Of a DNA stretch of 64,000 nucleotides, positions 1 to 8,169 are shown one piece after another. The notes below the pieces were generated by a model. That model searched no databases and was not told where the DNA came from. It was given only the letters and a program-made list of their open reading frames with translations. Position 1 is the first letter of the stretch. The number at the start of each line of letters is the position of its first letter. Source of the stretch: Massilia sp. Mn16-1_5 (lineage in GTDB: Bacteria > Pseudomonadota > Gammaproteobacteria > Burkholderiales > Burkholderiaceae_D). A program made the translations under genes and the position numbers. Location: positions 1 to 64,000 of the forward strand of contig NZ_PPXQ01000011.1 of NCBI RefSeq assembly GCF_004798585.1. Reading direction: 5' to 3'.

Positions 1-12
1 TGGTGTGGGAAC

Positions 13-113
13 GAGGTGAAGGGCTTGATCTACCTTCCAAGGTCGAGCCTTAAGGGTGGGCCCAAGCTGGTCTTCACCTCTGCTGGTGATAGCTAACCAC
101 CAACTCGATCAAG
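13..113. repeat. Structured non-coding sequence at the left edge
   Basis: I see no gene in the first 118 bases. There are two interleaved inverted repeats: GAGGTGAAG at 13-21 pairs with CTTCACCTC at 72-80, and CTTGATC at 24-30 pairs with GATCAAG at 107-113. A small AAGG/CCTT hairpin sits at 39-51. The interleaved order would give a pseudoknot-like fold if transcribed. It could be the end of a mobile element whose body lies to the left of the window, or a structured RNA. The identity is not established. Confidence 0.3.
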
Positions 114-118
114 ATACA

Positions 119-145
119 AGGGTGGGCATTCATGCCCACGCGGTA
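119..145 (+). repeat. Short palindromic repeat, core GTGGGCAT/ATGCCCAC
   Basis: The copy reads AGGGTGGGCATTCATGCCCACGCGG within this interval. An 8-bp perfect stem (GTGGGCAT with ATGCCCAC) closes on a TC loop and is flanked by AGGG on the left and GCGGT on the right, as in the other copies in the window. The usual leading GT is degenerate here. Confidence 0.75.
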
Positions 146-224
146 TGGTACGGATGATCAATCGAAACGGACCTTACATTTCGGTACCTGTCCTTCTCGT
201 GCTCTTCGATTGTTCACCTGCCGT

Positions 225-272
225 ACCGCGTGGGCGCAATCAGTCCGGTGGACTGATTGCTGCCCACCCTAC
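225..272 (-). repeat. Short palindromic repeat with an enlarged core
   Basis: This is an inverted-orientation copy (ACCGCGTGGGC...GCCCACCCTAC) with an unusually long core. GCAATCAGTCC pairs perfectly with GGACTGATTGC around a GGT loop, and one unpaired T lies next to the outer GTGGGC/GCCCAC stem. It forms a head-to-head pair with the copy at 119-145. Confidence 0.75.
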
Positions 273-287
273 AACTACAAAACCCTA

Positions 288-608
288 TTACGCCGGGCTT
301 ACTCTGCTCGTGCGCATGATCCGCTCGATGAAATTGCGCTTGACCGGCCGCGGCATCGCCTCGTCCACCAGCGCCGCCCAGCGTTCGCACAGCTGCTCGC
401 AGGTCGCGCGCAGCACGGGATCGAGGTCGGGCAGCCGCGACAGCGCGCACAGATGGCGCTCGATCACCGAGGCCAGGCGCACGCAGGGTTTGTCCTTCTC
501 GTCGCGCGCCGTGTAGTGGGACATCAGGTGCAGCACGGAGGCGAGCATGACAGCGTCGCGCTGGGGCATGGGCGAGGCCGTCGCGTTCTCGGTAAGTGGA
601 TGGTGCAT
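288..608 (-). CDS. Fur-regulated small hypothetical protein
   Basis: This encodes a 106-residue soluble protein of unknown function. It has no signal peptide, membrane segment or known motif. It is mostly helical in appearance, with a central stretch LMSHYTARD near residue 28 and Cys residues around positions 42, 53, 69 and 73. The ATG at 608 has AAGGGA about six bases upstream. It lies just behind a predicted sigma-70 promoter overlapped by a perfect Fur box, so induction on iron limitation is expected. Small uncharacterised proteins of this kind are often found under Fur control in Burkholderiales, but I cannot assign a role. The overlapping longer reading frame 214-624 lacks comparable start signals. 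Confidence 0.65.
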   Translation of the reverse strand: MHHPLTENATASPMPQRDAVMLASVLHLMSHYTARDEKDKPCVRLASVIERHLCALSRLPDLDPVLRATCEQLCERWAALVDEAMPRPVKRNFIERIMRTSRVSPA

Positions 609-634
609 GGCAGTCCCTTTTCAATCATGTCGTG

Positions 635-679
635 AATGAGAATGATTCTCATTATGATCAAGAGGGATGAGCGATGCAA
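635..679 (-). promoter_or_regulatory. Sigma-70 promoter with perfect Fur box
   Basis: Read on the minus strand, TTGCAT (674-679) and CATAAT (651-656) are separated by exactly 17 bases. The 19-base palindrome AATGAGAAT-N-ATTCTCATT at 635-653 overlaps the -10 element and the start point. The arms match perfectly and follow the Fur consensus pattern (GATAATGATAATCATTATC). This placement fits repression by Fe-Fur of the 106-residue gene that begins at 608. Confidence 0.85.
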
Positions 680-684
680 GCGGT

Positions 685-1671
685 TTACAAGCGTGTCTCG
701 CGCGCCGCCCGTAAAAACTCGTCCAGCACCGGCGTGCAGTCGAGCAGGTCGGTCCCGCCGGCGCGGTGAAATTCCGGGTGCCACTGCAAGCCCATCACGA
801 AATCGGCCTTGTCGTAGCGGATCGCCTCGACGATCCCGTCCGGATAGGACATGGCCTCGATGCGGATGTCGCGCCCCAGTTCCTTGACCGCCTGGTGGTG
901 GATGGAATTGACGATCGGCCTCTGCGCGTTCGGGAACATGCGGCCCAGCGAGGAACCCGGCGGGAATTCGATCGCGTGGCGATGGGCGTCGTAGTCGGTG
1001 TGCACGTGGGCCAGCGCGGCCGGCACATTGGTCGCCACGTCCTGGTACAGGGTGCCGCCGAAGGCCACGTTGATCAGCTGGCAGCCGCGGCAGACGCCCA
1101 GCACCGGTTTGCCGGCCTCGACGAATTCGTGCAGCAGTTCCAGTTCATACAGGTCGCGGGCGCGGTCGCCGCTCCATTCGGGGCGGGTGGGCGATTCGGA
1201 ATAGGTCTGCGGCGACACGTCGGCGCCTCCCTGCAGCACCAGGCCATCCAGGTGGCGCGCGTAGTGGCGCAGGGTGATGTTGCTGGGGTGAAGCAGGCCG
1301 TTCGTGTTCACCGTCGGAATCATGAACACCAGCACGTCGCGCGACATCACCCACTGGGCAATCGACTCTTCCAGGTATTGCAGGTTCTTGCTGCGCAGGC
1401 CGGTGGCGCCGGGTTCGGGATGAAAAATACGGGCCGAGACGCCGATGCGCAGGGTGCGGCGCATGAAGTCGCGGCTGAAGCGGTCGCGCAGCGCGCGCCA
1501 GCGCGAACTCAGGACGCGTCCGGCCAGGGCGAAGGGCGTATCGCCGGGACGCTGGTAACGCGGCGCGCCATTGCCCGCGCGGCGATCGGGAATGCGCTGC
1601 GGGGTTTCAGTACGGTTTTCCTGCGGCGGACCGGGCGCTTCGCCGCGCTGCTTCACTTGTTCGTCTGCCAT
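685..1671 (-). CDS. Class I glutamine amidotransferase, PuuD/peptidase C26 family
   Basis: This is a gamma-glutamyl-gamma-aminobutyrate-hydrolase-like enzyme of 328 residues. The catalytic core starts near residue 74. The nucleophile Cys194 lies in GVCRG, and His298/Glu300 in QWHPE complete the triad. A Pro/Arg/Gln-rich extension of about 70 residues precedes the core; family members usually start close to the conserved RIGVSAR-like strand. The start at 1671 is kept because no better ribosome binding site is visible at the internal ATG at 1464. Relatives hydrolyse gamma-glutamyl amides, for example in putrescine breakdown. No puu pathway genes are nearby, so the substrate is open. Confidence 0.85.
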   Translation of the reverse strand: MADEQVKQRGEAPGPPQENRTETPQRIPDRRAGNGAPRYQRPGDTPFALAGRVLSSRWRALRDRFSRDFMRRTLRIGVSARIFHPEPGATGLRSKNLQYLEESIAQWVMSRDVLVFMIPTVNTNGLLHPSNITLRHYARHLDGLVLQGGADVSPQTYSESPTRPEWSGDRARDLYELELLHEFVEAGKPVLGVCRGCQLINVAFGGTLYQDVATNVPAALAHVHTDYDAHRHAIEFPPGSSLGRMFPNAQRPIVNSIHHQAVKELGRDIRIEAMSYPDGIVEAIRYDKADFVMGLQWHPEFHRAGGTDLLDCTPVLDEFLRAARETRL

Positions 1672-1743
1672 GGGACCAATATAGCCCCGTCACTGCCGCG
1701 CACGATTCGAAGTTGTAACAAAGTGACACCGGATGAGTTCAGA

Positions 1744-2568
1744 TCACGCCGGCATCTCCGGCAATGACGTCAGCCGCTGCAGCATGCAGACCAGGCTGCG
1801 GTCGCCGACCGGCTTGTCGAGCAGCCCGCGCACCCCGGCGCCGTGCGCCAGCGTGCTGTCATAGGTAAAAGTGCGGCCGACCAGCAGCACCACGGCCGTC
1901 TTCTCCGCACCTTGCTGGGCCTTGATGTCCCGGCTCAAGCCATAGGGGTCGATCCCGGGCGCGGCGGTGTTGATCATCGCCACCGAGACCGGCGTCTCGT
2001 CGCACAGGCGCACCGCCATCGGCGCGCTGTCGGTCCAGGCGATCGCCAGGCGGCTCGGTCCCACCAGGCCGGCCAGGTGATCGCGGAAGGCGCCGCCCTT
2101 GTCGACGATCAGCACCTTGCCGTCGCGCGGCGGCTGGCGTTCCGAGGGGCAGCCGGCATCCGGTCCGAGCCTGGGACGGCGCCGGCGCTCCGCCAGCAGC
2201 GGTTCGCCGCGCGCGCTGAGCAGCGCCAGCGCACGGTGCCGTTCGGCCAGCAGCTTGGCCATGCAGGCGTACAGTTCGTCGGGTTCGAAGGGTGGCGACA
2301 GCTGCGTGTAGCTGGCGCGGGCCATGCCGCCGATGACCAGGGCCGGCGGCGGACAGCGCATGCCGTCGAGCCAGGCCAGGGCCGCCGGGCTGGTGCCGTC
2401 GGCCAGGACGATGTCGGGTTCCTGCAGGCTGTCCTCGTGCAGGCAGGCATACAGCGGTCCGGAGCGGGGCGCCCCGGCCAGCAAGCTCGCCAGGTGCGCA
2501 GTGGCACAGGGCGAGAAGCCGAGCAGTCTGACTGCAGTCGGTGTTTTTTGTGCATGCATGATGATCAT
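1744..2568 (-). CDS. Double pseudo-receiver protein (response-regulator-like)
   Basis: This encodes about 274 residues with two receiver-like halves. The N-terminal half (to about residue 115) has the alternating strand/helix pattern of a receiver but no obvious acidic pocket. The C-terminal half begins KVLIVDKGG, has Asn where the phospho-accepting Asp is expected (AMINTAAPG), and keeps the Lys of DKPVGD. It is probably phosphorylation-independent. A reading frame extends upstream to 2655, but that ATG lies inside a LexA-type box. ATG codons at 2568 and 2559 are more likely, neither with a strong ribosome binding site. It is divergent from parE. The function is unknown and SOS control is inferred. 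Confidence 0.65.
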   Translation of the reverse strand: MIIMHAQKTPTAVRLLGFSPCATAHLASLLAGAPRSGPLYACLHEDSLQEPDIVLADGTSPAALAWLDGMRCPPPALVIGGMARASYTQLSPPFEPDELYACMAKLLAERHRALALLSARGEPLLAERRRRPRLGPDAGCPSERQPPRDGKVLIVDKGGAFRDHLAGLVGPSRLAIAWTDSAPMAVRLCDETPVSVAMINTAAPGIDPYGLSRDIKAQQGAEKTAVVLLVGRTFTYDSTLAHGAGVRGLLDKPVGDRSLVCMLQRLTSLPEMPA

Positions 2569-2643
2569 CCGGTGCCTGCGACGGCTGCGACCTGAAAGCT
2601 GTTGTGTGGCGGACTGCGGTAAGATGGCAAGTCTTGCGATTAT

Positions 2644-2663
2644 TACTGTATGCATGTACAGTA
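2644..2663. promoter_or_regulatory. Putative LexA (SOS) box
   Basis: TACTGTATGCATGTACAGTA matches the E. coli-type SOS box TACTGTATATATATACAGTA at 17 of 20 positions, including both invariant CTG/CAG triplets spaced by ten bases. Betaproteobacterial LexA is known to use the same CTG-N10-CAG motif. The box lies 76-95 bases upstream of the pseudo-receiver start at 2568 and about 190 bases upstream of parE, so the minus-strand gene is the more likely target. Confidence 0.7.
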
Positions 2664-2850
2664 GTAGTCTCTATGAATGCCTTCCGCTCAACGGTTCTCG
2701 GGGCCGCTTGACGTAGCAAGCTTGCGTACCAATCTAGTCACGTTTCCACGCGTTGACAAGAACAATCCGCGCATTTGCAAGCGGCCCCTCCTGCTTTTTC
2801 CTCCCGACAAGATATAGAATGCGCAGGCTTTCGATAAAACACTGATCAGC

Positions 2851-4848
2851 ATGGCAACCAAGAAACCCGCACCCGATTACAGCGAATCATCCATCCGCGT
2901 CCTGAAAGGACTCGAGCCCGTGAAGCAGCGTCCGGGCATGTACACCCGGACCGAGAACCCGCTGCACATCATCCAGGAAGTGATCGACAACGCCTCCGAC
3001 GAGGCGCTGGGCGGCTACTGCAGCAACATCGGCGTGACCCTGAACGTCGACGGTTCCGTGACCGTCGAGGACGACGGCCGCGGCATCCCGGTCGGCATCC
3101 ACCCGGAAGAAGGCGTGTCCACGGTCGAAATCGTGTTCACCCGCCTGCACGCCGGCGGCAAGTTCGACAAGGGTTCGGGCGGCGCCTATGCCTTCTCGGG
3201 CGGCCTGCACGGTGTCGGCGTGTCCGTCACCAACGCGCTGTCGAAGCGCCTCGAAATTACCGTCTGGCGCAAGGACGAGGACGGTAACGGCATCCACAAC
3301 CTGGTCTTCGCTGACGGTGAAGTGATCGAGCCCCTGACGTCCGTGCCTTTCGAGCGCGGCGGCAAGAAGAACGGCACCCGCGTCACCGCCTGGCCGGACG
3401 GTAAATATTTCGACACCCCGAACATCCCGATGACGGAACTGGTGCGCCTGCTGCGCTCCAAGGCCGTGCTGCTGCCGGGCGTGACCGTCACGCTGACCAA
3501 CGCGAAAACCGGCGACGTCCAGACCTGGCGCTACGACGAAGGCCTGCGCGGCTACCTCACCGAAGCGATGGCGCAAACCTCGAGCGGCCAGACCGTGATC
3601 CCGCTGTTCGAAGGCGCGCAGTACGCCCCGGCCGGCGACGAAGCCTTTGCCGAAGGCGAAGGCGCGGCCTGGGTCGTGGCATGGAACGAGGAAGGCGGCC
3701 TGGTGCGCGAGTCCTACGTCAACCTGATCCCGACGCCAAGCGGCGGCTCGCACGAGTCCGGCCTGCGCGACGGCTTGTATGGCGCCGTGAAGGGCTTCGT
3801 CGAACTGCACGGCCTGCTCCCGAAAGGCGTCAAGCTGCTGCCGGAAGACGTGTTCGCCCGCGTCTCCTTCGTGCTGTCCGCGAAAGTGCTGGACCCGCAA
3901 TTCCAGGGCCAGACCAAGGAACGCCTGAACTCGCGCGATGCGGTAAAACTGGTGTCGACCTTCACGAAACCGCCGCTCGAACTCTGGCTGAACCAGCACG
4001 TCGAGCACGGCAAGAAGCTGGCCGACCTGGTCATCAAGCAGGCGCAGTCGCGCATGCGCTCGCTGCAAAAAGTCGAGAAGAAGAAATCCTCGGGCGTGGC
4101 CGTGTTGCCGGGCAAGCTGACCGACTGCGAATCCTCGGACATCACGCGCAACGAGCTGTTCCTGGTCGAGGGCGACTCGGCGGGCGGTTCCGCGAAAATG
4201 GGCCGCGACAAGGAATTCCAGGCGATTTTGCCGCTGCGCGGCAAGGTGCTGAACACCTGGGAAACCGACCGCGACCGCCTGTTCGCGAACAACGAGATCC
4301 ACGACATTTCGGTGGCGATTGGCGTCGATCCGCACTCGCAGGGCGATTCGCCTGACCTGTCGGGACTCCGCTACGGCAAGATCTGCATCCTGTCGGACGC
4401 GGACGTCGACGGCTCGCACATCCAGGTCCTGCTGCTGACCCTGTTCTTCAAGCACTTCCCTGCCCTGTTCAAGCACGGCCACATCTGCGTGGCGCGTCCG
4501 CCGCTGTACCGCGTCGACGTCCCGCCGCGCGGCAAGAAGCCGCTGCAGAAGCTGTACGCGCTGGACGACGGCGAACTGCTGGCGATCGAGGACAAGCTGA
4601 AAAAGGACGGCCTCAAGGAAGGCAGCTGGAACATCTCCCGTTTCAAGGGCCTGGGCGAGATGAACGCCGAGCAGCTGTGGGAAACGACCATGAACCCGGA
4701 TACCCGGCGCCTGCTGCCGGTGGCCCTGGGCGGCTTCGACCACGGCGAGTCCAGCGCGCGCTTCAATATGCTGATGGGTAAAGGCGAAGCCGCCGCCCGC
4801 CGCGCGTGGATCGAGGAACACGGGAACGAAACCGAAGCGGATATTTGA
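2851..4848 (+). CDS. parE: DNA topoisomerase IV subunit B
   Basis: ParE is the ATPase subunit of topoisomerase IV, which decatenates daughter chromosomes with ParC. At 665 residues it has the standard order: a GHKL ATPase with QEVIDNASDEA (metal-binding Asn and catalytic Glu) and the DDGRGIP and GLHGVGVSVTNAL ATP-lid motifs, a transducer domain, and a TOPRIM domain containing LVEGDSAGGSAK and the DADVDGSH metal site. The length and the C-terminal GLGEMNAEQLWETTM segment are normal for proteobacterial ParE rather than the longer GyrB. parC follows after 150 bases that hold a palindromic repeat, so the two are probably co-expressed. Confidence 0.97.
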   Translation: MATKKPAPDYSESSIRVLKGLEPVKQRPGMYTRTENPLHIIQEVIDNASDEALGGYCSNIGVTLNVDGSVTVEDDGRGIPVGIHPEEGVSTVEIVFTRLHAGGKFDKGSGGAYAFSGGLHGVGVSVTNALSKRLEITVWRKDEDGNGIHNLVFADGEVIEPLTSVPFERGGKKNGTRVTAWPDGKYFDTPNIPMTELVRLLRSKAVLLPGVTVTLTNAKTGDVQTWRYDEGLRGYLTEAMAQTSSGQTVIPLFEGAQYAPAGDEAFAEGEGAAWVVAWNEEGGLVRESYVNLIPTPSGGSHESGLRDGLYGAVKGFVELHGLLPKGVKLLPEDVFARVSFVLSAKVLDPQFQGQTKERLNSRDAVKLVSTFTKPPLELWLNQHVEHGKKLADLVIKQAQSRMRSLQKVEKKKSSGVAVLPGKLTDCESSDITRNELFLVEGDSAGGSAKMGRDKEFQAILPLRGKVLNTWETDRDRLFANNEIHDISVAIGVDPHSQGDSPDLSGLRYGKICILSDADVDGSHIQVLLLTLFFKHFPALFKHGHICVARPPLYRVDVPPRGKKPLQKLYALDDGELLAIEDKLKKDGLKEGSWNISRFKGLGEMNAEQLWETTMNPDTRRLLPVALGGFDHGESSARFNMLMGKGEAAARRAWIEEHGNETEADI

Positions 4849-4875
4849 TGGTTTGCGGTGTTTAACCGCACGAAA

Positions 4876-4966
4876 CCGCGTGCGCATGAATGCGCGATGA
4901 AACCGTAGTCGAGGCCATTGGCCTCGCCCACCCCTACGTAGGGTGCGCACTTGTGCGCACGCGGTA
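4876..4966. repeat. Palindromic repeat pair between parE and parC
   Basis: A complete copy lies at 4938-4966, GTAGGGTG-CGCACTTGTGCG-CACGCGGT, with an 8-bp GTGCGCAC/GTGCGCAC stem and a TT loop. A decayed, oppositely oriented half (ACCGCGTGCGCATGAATGCGC) starts at 4876. A separate GAGGCC-ATT-GGCCTC hairpin sits between them at 4911-4925 but is not followed by a T run, so it is not called a terminator. Confidence 0.7.
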
Positions 4967-4998
4967 CAACGTCAAATGAATCGAACAAAAGACTGAAT

Positions 4999-7326
4999 AT
5001 GACTACGCAAGCAAACCTCTTCGAACAAGCTGCCGAGCCAAGCGACGACATCGAAACGCTGACCCTGTCGACCTTCGCCGAACGCGCCTACCTCGACTAC
5101 GCGGTCTCGGTCGTCAAGGGCCGCGCCCTGCCCGACGTCTCCGACGGCCAGAAGCCGGTCCAGCGCCGCATCCTGTACGCGATGAATGAACTGGGCCTCG
5201 GCCCGACCGCGAAGCCCCGCAAATCGGCCGCCGTGGTCGGCGACGTGCTCGGTAAGCTGCACCCGCACGGCGACCAGTCGGTCTACGACGCCCTCGTGCG
5301 CATGGCCCAGGACTTCTCGCTGCGCTATCCGCTGATCGACGGCCAGGGCAACTTCGGCTCGCGCGACGGCGACGGCGCCGCGGCGATGCGTTATACGGAA
5401 GCCCGCCTGACCCCGATTTCGCGCCTGTTATTGGACGAAATCGACATGGGCACCGTCGACTTCCAGCCGAACTACGACGGTTCCACGCTGGAGCCGCGCA
5501 CCTTGCCGGCGCGCCTGCCGATGGTTCTTTTGAACGGCGCCTCCGGCATCGCGGTCGGCCTGGCCACCGAGATCCCCTCGCACAACCTGCGCGAAGTGGC
5601 CGACGCCACCGTCGCCATGATCCGCAACCCGAAGATCTCGAATGCGGAACTGATCACCCTGATGCCGGGTCCGGACTTCCCGGGCGGCGGCCAGATCATC
5701 ACCCCGGCGTCGCAGATCGCCGACATGTACGCCAGCGGCCGCGGTTCGATGAAGGTGCGCGCGCGCTGGAAGATCGAGGAGCTGGCGCGCGGCCAATGGC
5801 AAGCAGTGGTGACGGAACTCCCGCCGGGCACCTCGGCCGCGAAAGTGCAGCAGGAAATCGAAGAGCTGACCAACCCGAAGGTCAAGCTGGGCAAGAAGAC
5901 GCTCACCCCGGAACAGATCGCGCTGAAGCAGACGATCCTGAACTCGCTCGACACGATGCGCGACGAATCCGGCCGCGAAGCGCCGGTGCGCCTGGTGTTC
6001 GAGCCGAAGTCGAAGAACCAGGACCAGAACGAATTCATGCTCCTGCTGCTGGCGCATACCTCGCTCGAGACCTCGGCGCCGATCAACCTGGTGATGATCG
6101 GCGGCGACGGCCGTCCACGCCAGAAGGGGCTGAACGAAATCATCCAGGAATGGATCGACTATCGATTCACCACGGTGCGCCGCCGTACCGAGCACCGACT
6201 GGGCAAGGTCAATGACCGCATCCACATCCTGGAAGGCCGCGAGATCGTCCTCCTGAACATCGACAAGGTGATCGCCATCATCCGCAATTCGGACGAGCCG
6301 AAGGCGGCCCTGATCGCGGAATTCAATCTGTCCGAACGCCAGGCCGAAGACATCCTCGAGATCCGCCTGCGCCAGCTGGCGCGCTTGGAGGCGATCAAGA
6401 TCGAGCAGGAGCTGTCGCAGCTGCGCGGAGAGAAGGAAAAGCTGGAAGACATCCTGGCCAATCCGTCGACGATGAAGCGCACGATCATCCGCGAGATCGA
6501 AGCCGATGCGAAACAGTTCGGCGACGCGCGGCGCACCTTGATCGAAGAGGCGCAGAAGGCGGTTGCAGAACAGAAGATCATCGACGAACCGGTCACCGTG
6601 ATCATCTCCGAGAAGGGCTGGGTGCGCGCGCGTACCGGCATCGGCCACGACCCGGCGCAGTTCACCTTCAAGCCGGGCGATTCGCTCCTCAACGCCTTCG
6701 AGTGCCGCACGGTCGACTCGCTGGTCGGCATCGGCGACAACGGCAAGACGTATTCGGTGCCGGTGGCCGCCCTGCCGGGTGCGCGCGGCGACGGCGTGCC
6801 GATCACGACCCTGGTCGATCTGTCCGGCGGCGTGCGGCTGCTGCACTACTTCGCCGGCACCGCCGACACGCGACTGCTGCTGGCGACCAGCAACGGCTTC
6901 GGCTTCATCGCCAAGGCCGGCGACATGGTCAGCCGCCTGAAGGGTGGTAAATCCTTCATCACGCTGGACGACGGCGCCCTGCCGCTGCCACCGCGGATCG
7001 TCTCCGACGCGGCCGGCGCGATCGCCTGCCTCTCCGAGAAGGGCCGCGTGCTGGTGTTCGGCATCGACGAAATGAAGGTGCTGACCAACGGCGGCCGCGG
7101 CGTGACGCTGATGGAACTCGAGCCGAAAGAGAAGCTGCTGGCCGCGCAGCCGATCAGCCAGAAAGGCGTGAACGTGATCGGCACCTGGGCCGGCTCCAAG
7201 CCGCGCACGGTGGAGCTGTACGCATCGGGCCTGGAACCGCACTTCGGCAAGCGCGCGCGCAAAGGCAAGCCACTGTCGCAGAAGCTGAAGGCGACGGACC
7301 TGGCGATGCGTTCGACGGGCGAGTGA
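4999..7326 (+). CDS. parC: DNA topoisomerase IV subunit A
   Basis: ParC is the DNA-cleaving subunit of topoisomerase IV, partner of ParE just upstream. The start at ATG 4999 gives 775 residues beginning [10 protein letters not shown]; an in-frame ATG at 4951 lies inside the palindromic repeat and is unlikely. The catalytic Tyr132 is in AAMRYTEAR, preceded by the winged-helix segment [15 protein letters not shown] and the helix [10 protein letters not shown]. At the position of E. coli ParC Ser80, the main fluoroquinolone contact, this protein has Gln93. The C-terminal half contains the coiled-coil gate and a short beta-pinwheel. A strong bidirectional terminator follows at 7455. Confidence 0.96.
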   Translation: MTTQANLFEQAAEPSDDIETLTLSTFAERAYLDYAVSVVKGRALPDVSDGQKPVQRRILYAMNELGLGPTAKPRKSAAVVGDVLGKLHPHGDQSVYDALVRMAQDFSLRYPLIDGQGNFGSRDGDGAAAMRYTEARLTPISRLLLDEIDMGTVDFQPNYDGSTLEPRTLPARLPMVLLNGASGIAVGLATEIPSHNLREVADATVAMIRNPKISNAELITLMPGPDFPGGGQIITPASQIADMYASGRGSMKVRARWKIEELARGQWQAVVTELPPGTSAAKVQQEIEELTNPKVKLGKKTLTPEQIALKQTILNSLDTMRDESGREAPVRLVFEPKSKNQDQNEFMLLLLAHTSLETSAPINLVMIGGDGRPRQKGLNEIIQEWIDYRFTTVRRRTEHRLGKVNDRIHILEGREIVLLNIDKVIAIIRNSDEPKAALIAEFNLSERQAEDILEIRLRQLARLEAIKIEQELSQLRGEKEKLEDILANPSTMKRTIIREIEADAKQFGDARRTLIEEAQKAVAEQKIIDEPVTVIISEKGWVRARTGIGHDPAQFTFKPGDSLLNAFECRTVDSLVGIGDNGKTYSVPVAALPGARGDGVPITTLVDLSGGVRLLHYFAGTADTRLLLATSNGFGFIAKAGDMVSRLKGGKSFITLDDGALPLPPRIVSDAAGAIACLSEKGRVLVFGIDEMKVLTNGGRGVTLMELEPKEKLLAAQPISQKGVNVIGTWAGSKPRTVELYASGLEPHFGKRARKGKPLSQKLKATDLAMRSTGE

Positions 7327-7327
7327 T

Positions 7328-7357
7328 GTAGGGTGGACGGCTTGCCGTCCACGCGTC
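7328..7357 (+). repeat. Palindromic repeat, core GTGGACGGC/GCCGTCCAC
   Basis: This copy lies directly after the parC stop codon. It reads GTAGGGTGGACGGC-TT-GCCGTCCACGCG and forms a 9-bp perfect stem. Confidence 0.8.
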
Positions 7358-7402
7358 CAAGCACCGTTAAAATGCCACGCGCGGTTTGCATCCGTGCGTT
7401 GA

Positions 7403-7433
7403 ACGCGTGGACGGGGGACCCGTCCACCCTACG
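7403..7433 (-). repeat. Palindromic repeat, core GTGGACGGG/CCCGTCCAC
   Basis: This is the oppositely oriented partner of the copy at 7328. It reads ACGCGTGGACGGG-GGA-CCCGTCCACCCTACG with a 9-bp stem. One stem pair differs from the neighbouring copy and is compensated on the other side. Confidence 0.8.
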
Positions 7434-7454
7434 GTTGCGTTACCGTGTGATCAA

Positions 7455-7483
7455 AAAAATGCCGGCTTCACGCCGGCATTTTT
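7455..7483. terminator. Bidirectional rho-independent terminator
   Basis: AAAAATGCCGGC-TTCAC-GCCGGCATTTTT forms a 7-bp GC-rich stem flanked by A and T runs on both sides. It serves the convergent parC and the minus-strand gene ending at 7501. Confidence 0.9.
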
Positions 7484-7500
7484 CATGGCATCAAATCAAA

Positions 7501-8022
7501 TTACTTCTTGGCCGCCGCCTTGTGCACATCGGCCATCGCCTCGGCACGCACCTGTTCGGTCTTGGCCGCTGCCTGTGCCTTGTCGGCCGCTGCGTCGACC
7601 TGCTCCTTGAGCGCCTTTTCGTCGGCCTTGATCATGGTCTTCTCGGCCTTCAGGTTCGCTTCCGACACCTTCTCTTCGGCCTTGGCCAGCGCCTTGGCGC
7701 GGTCTTCCGGATCGGCCTTGCTGACCTTTTCGGCGGCGTTGGCATGCGCCTTCACGGCCTTGGCGTGGGCCTTGGCTTTCTTTTCCTGCGCGTCGGCGAC
7801 GGCCTTGGCGGCTTTCTCGTCGGCCTTGGCGGCCGTCTTCATTTCCTTCGCTTCGGCCTTGGCGACGTCGGCTTCGGCGCGGGCTTCAGCCTTCACGACG
7901 GCTTCGGTGTTGGCGGTGGTCGTGACCGGCGCCGTGGTCGTCGTCGTGGTCGTGGTGGCGGTCTGCGCATAGGCGCTGGTGGCGACGAAACCGGCGATCA
8001 GGGTGGCGAGCAGTTTGTTCAT
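7501..8022 (-). CDS. Exported Ala/Lys-rich coiled-coil protein
   Basis: A signal peptide (MNKLLATLIAGFVATSAYAQ) is followed by a run of eight Thr and then about 130 residues made almost wholly of Ala, Lys, Glu, Asp and Val in heptad-like KAEAK/KADEKA units, with no Cys and hardly any aromatics. A periplasmic extended helix, sometimes auto-annotated as TolA-like, is likely. There is no TolA C-terminal domain. The start at 8022 is chosen because AAAGGAC precedes it and it gives a clean signal peptide; an upstream frame to 8118 adds an implausible N-terminus. The function is unknown. Confidence 0.75.
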   Translation of the reverse strand: MNKLLATLIAGFVATSAYAQTATTTTTTTTAPVTTTANTEAVVKAEARAEADVAKAEAKEMKTAAKADEKAAKAVADAQEKKAKAHAKAVKAHANAAEKVSKADPEDRAKALAKAEEKVSEANLKAEKTMIKADEKALKEQVDAAADKAQAAAKTEQVRAEAMADVHKAAAKK

Positions 8023-8169
8023 GATGTTGTCCTTTCGATGCATATGGTGGGTGCGGGTTCTCTCCCGCTTGTTTAACTTTTTATTAACGACGAGCCCAGA
8101 ATATGCCTCCATGCACAACGGGTCTGTTCGCCATCACACAGACCGTTGTTGCGCAACATCAAGCGGTTT

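Noticed and set aside
2569..2655. Use of the ATG at 2655 for the pseudo-receiver gene
   Set aside because: The codon is within the LexA-type box and would place the operator inside the coding region; starts at 2568 or 2559 are more sensible.
2753..2781. A parE promoter based on TTGACA at 2753
   Set aside because: No -10 element is found at a proper distance; the hexamer alone is not enough.
2887..4950. A 687-codon frame antisense to parE, and a similar one (604 codons) antisense to parC at 5428-7242
   Set aside because: No start signals or domains; both mirror strongly conserved plus-strand genes.
7940..7970. Trinucleotide-like GTC/GTG run in the Ala/Lys-rich protein gene as a phase-variable tract
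   Set aside because: It encodes a Thr run but is interrupted and in multiples of three, so slippage would not switch the gene off.
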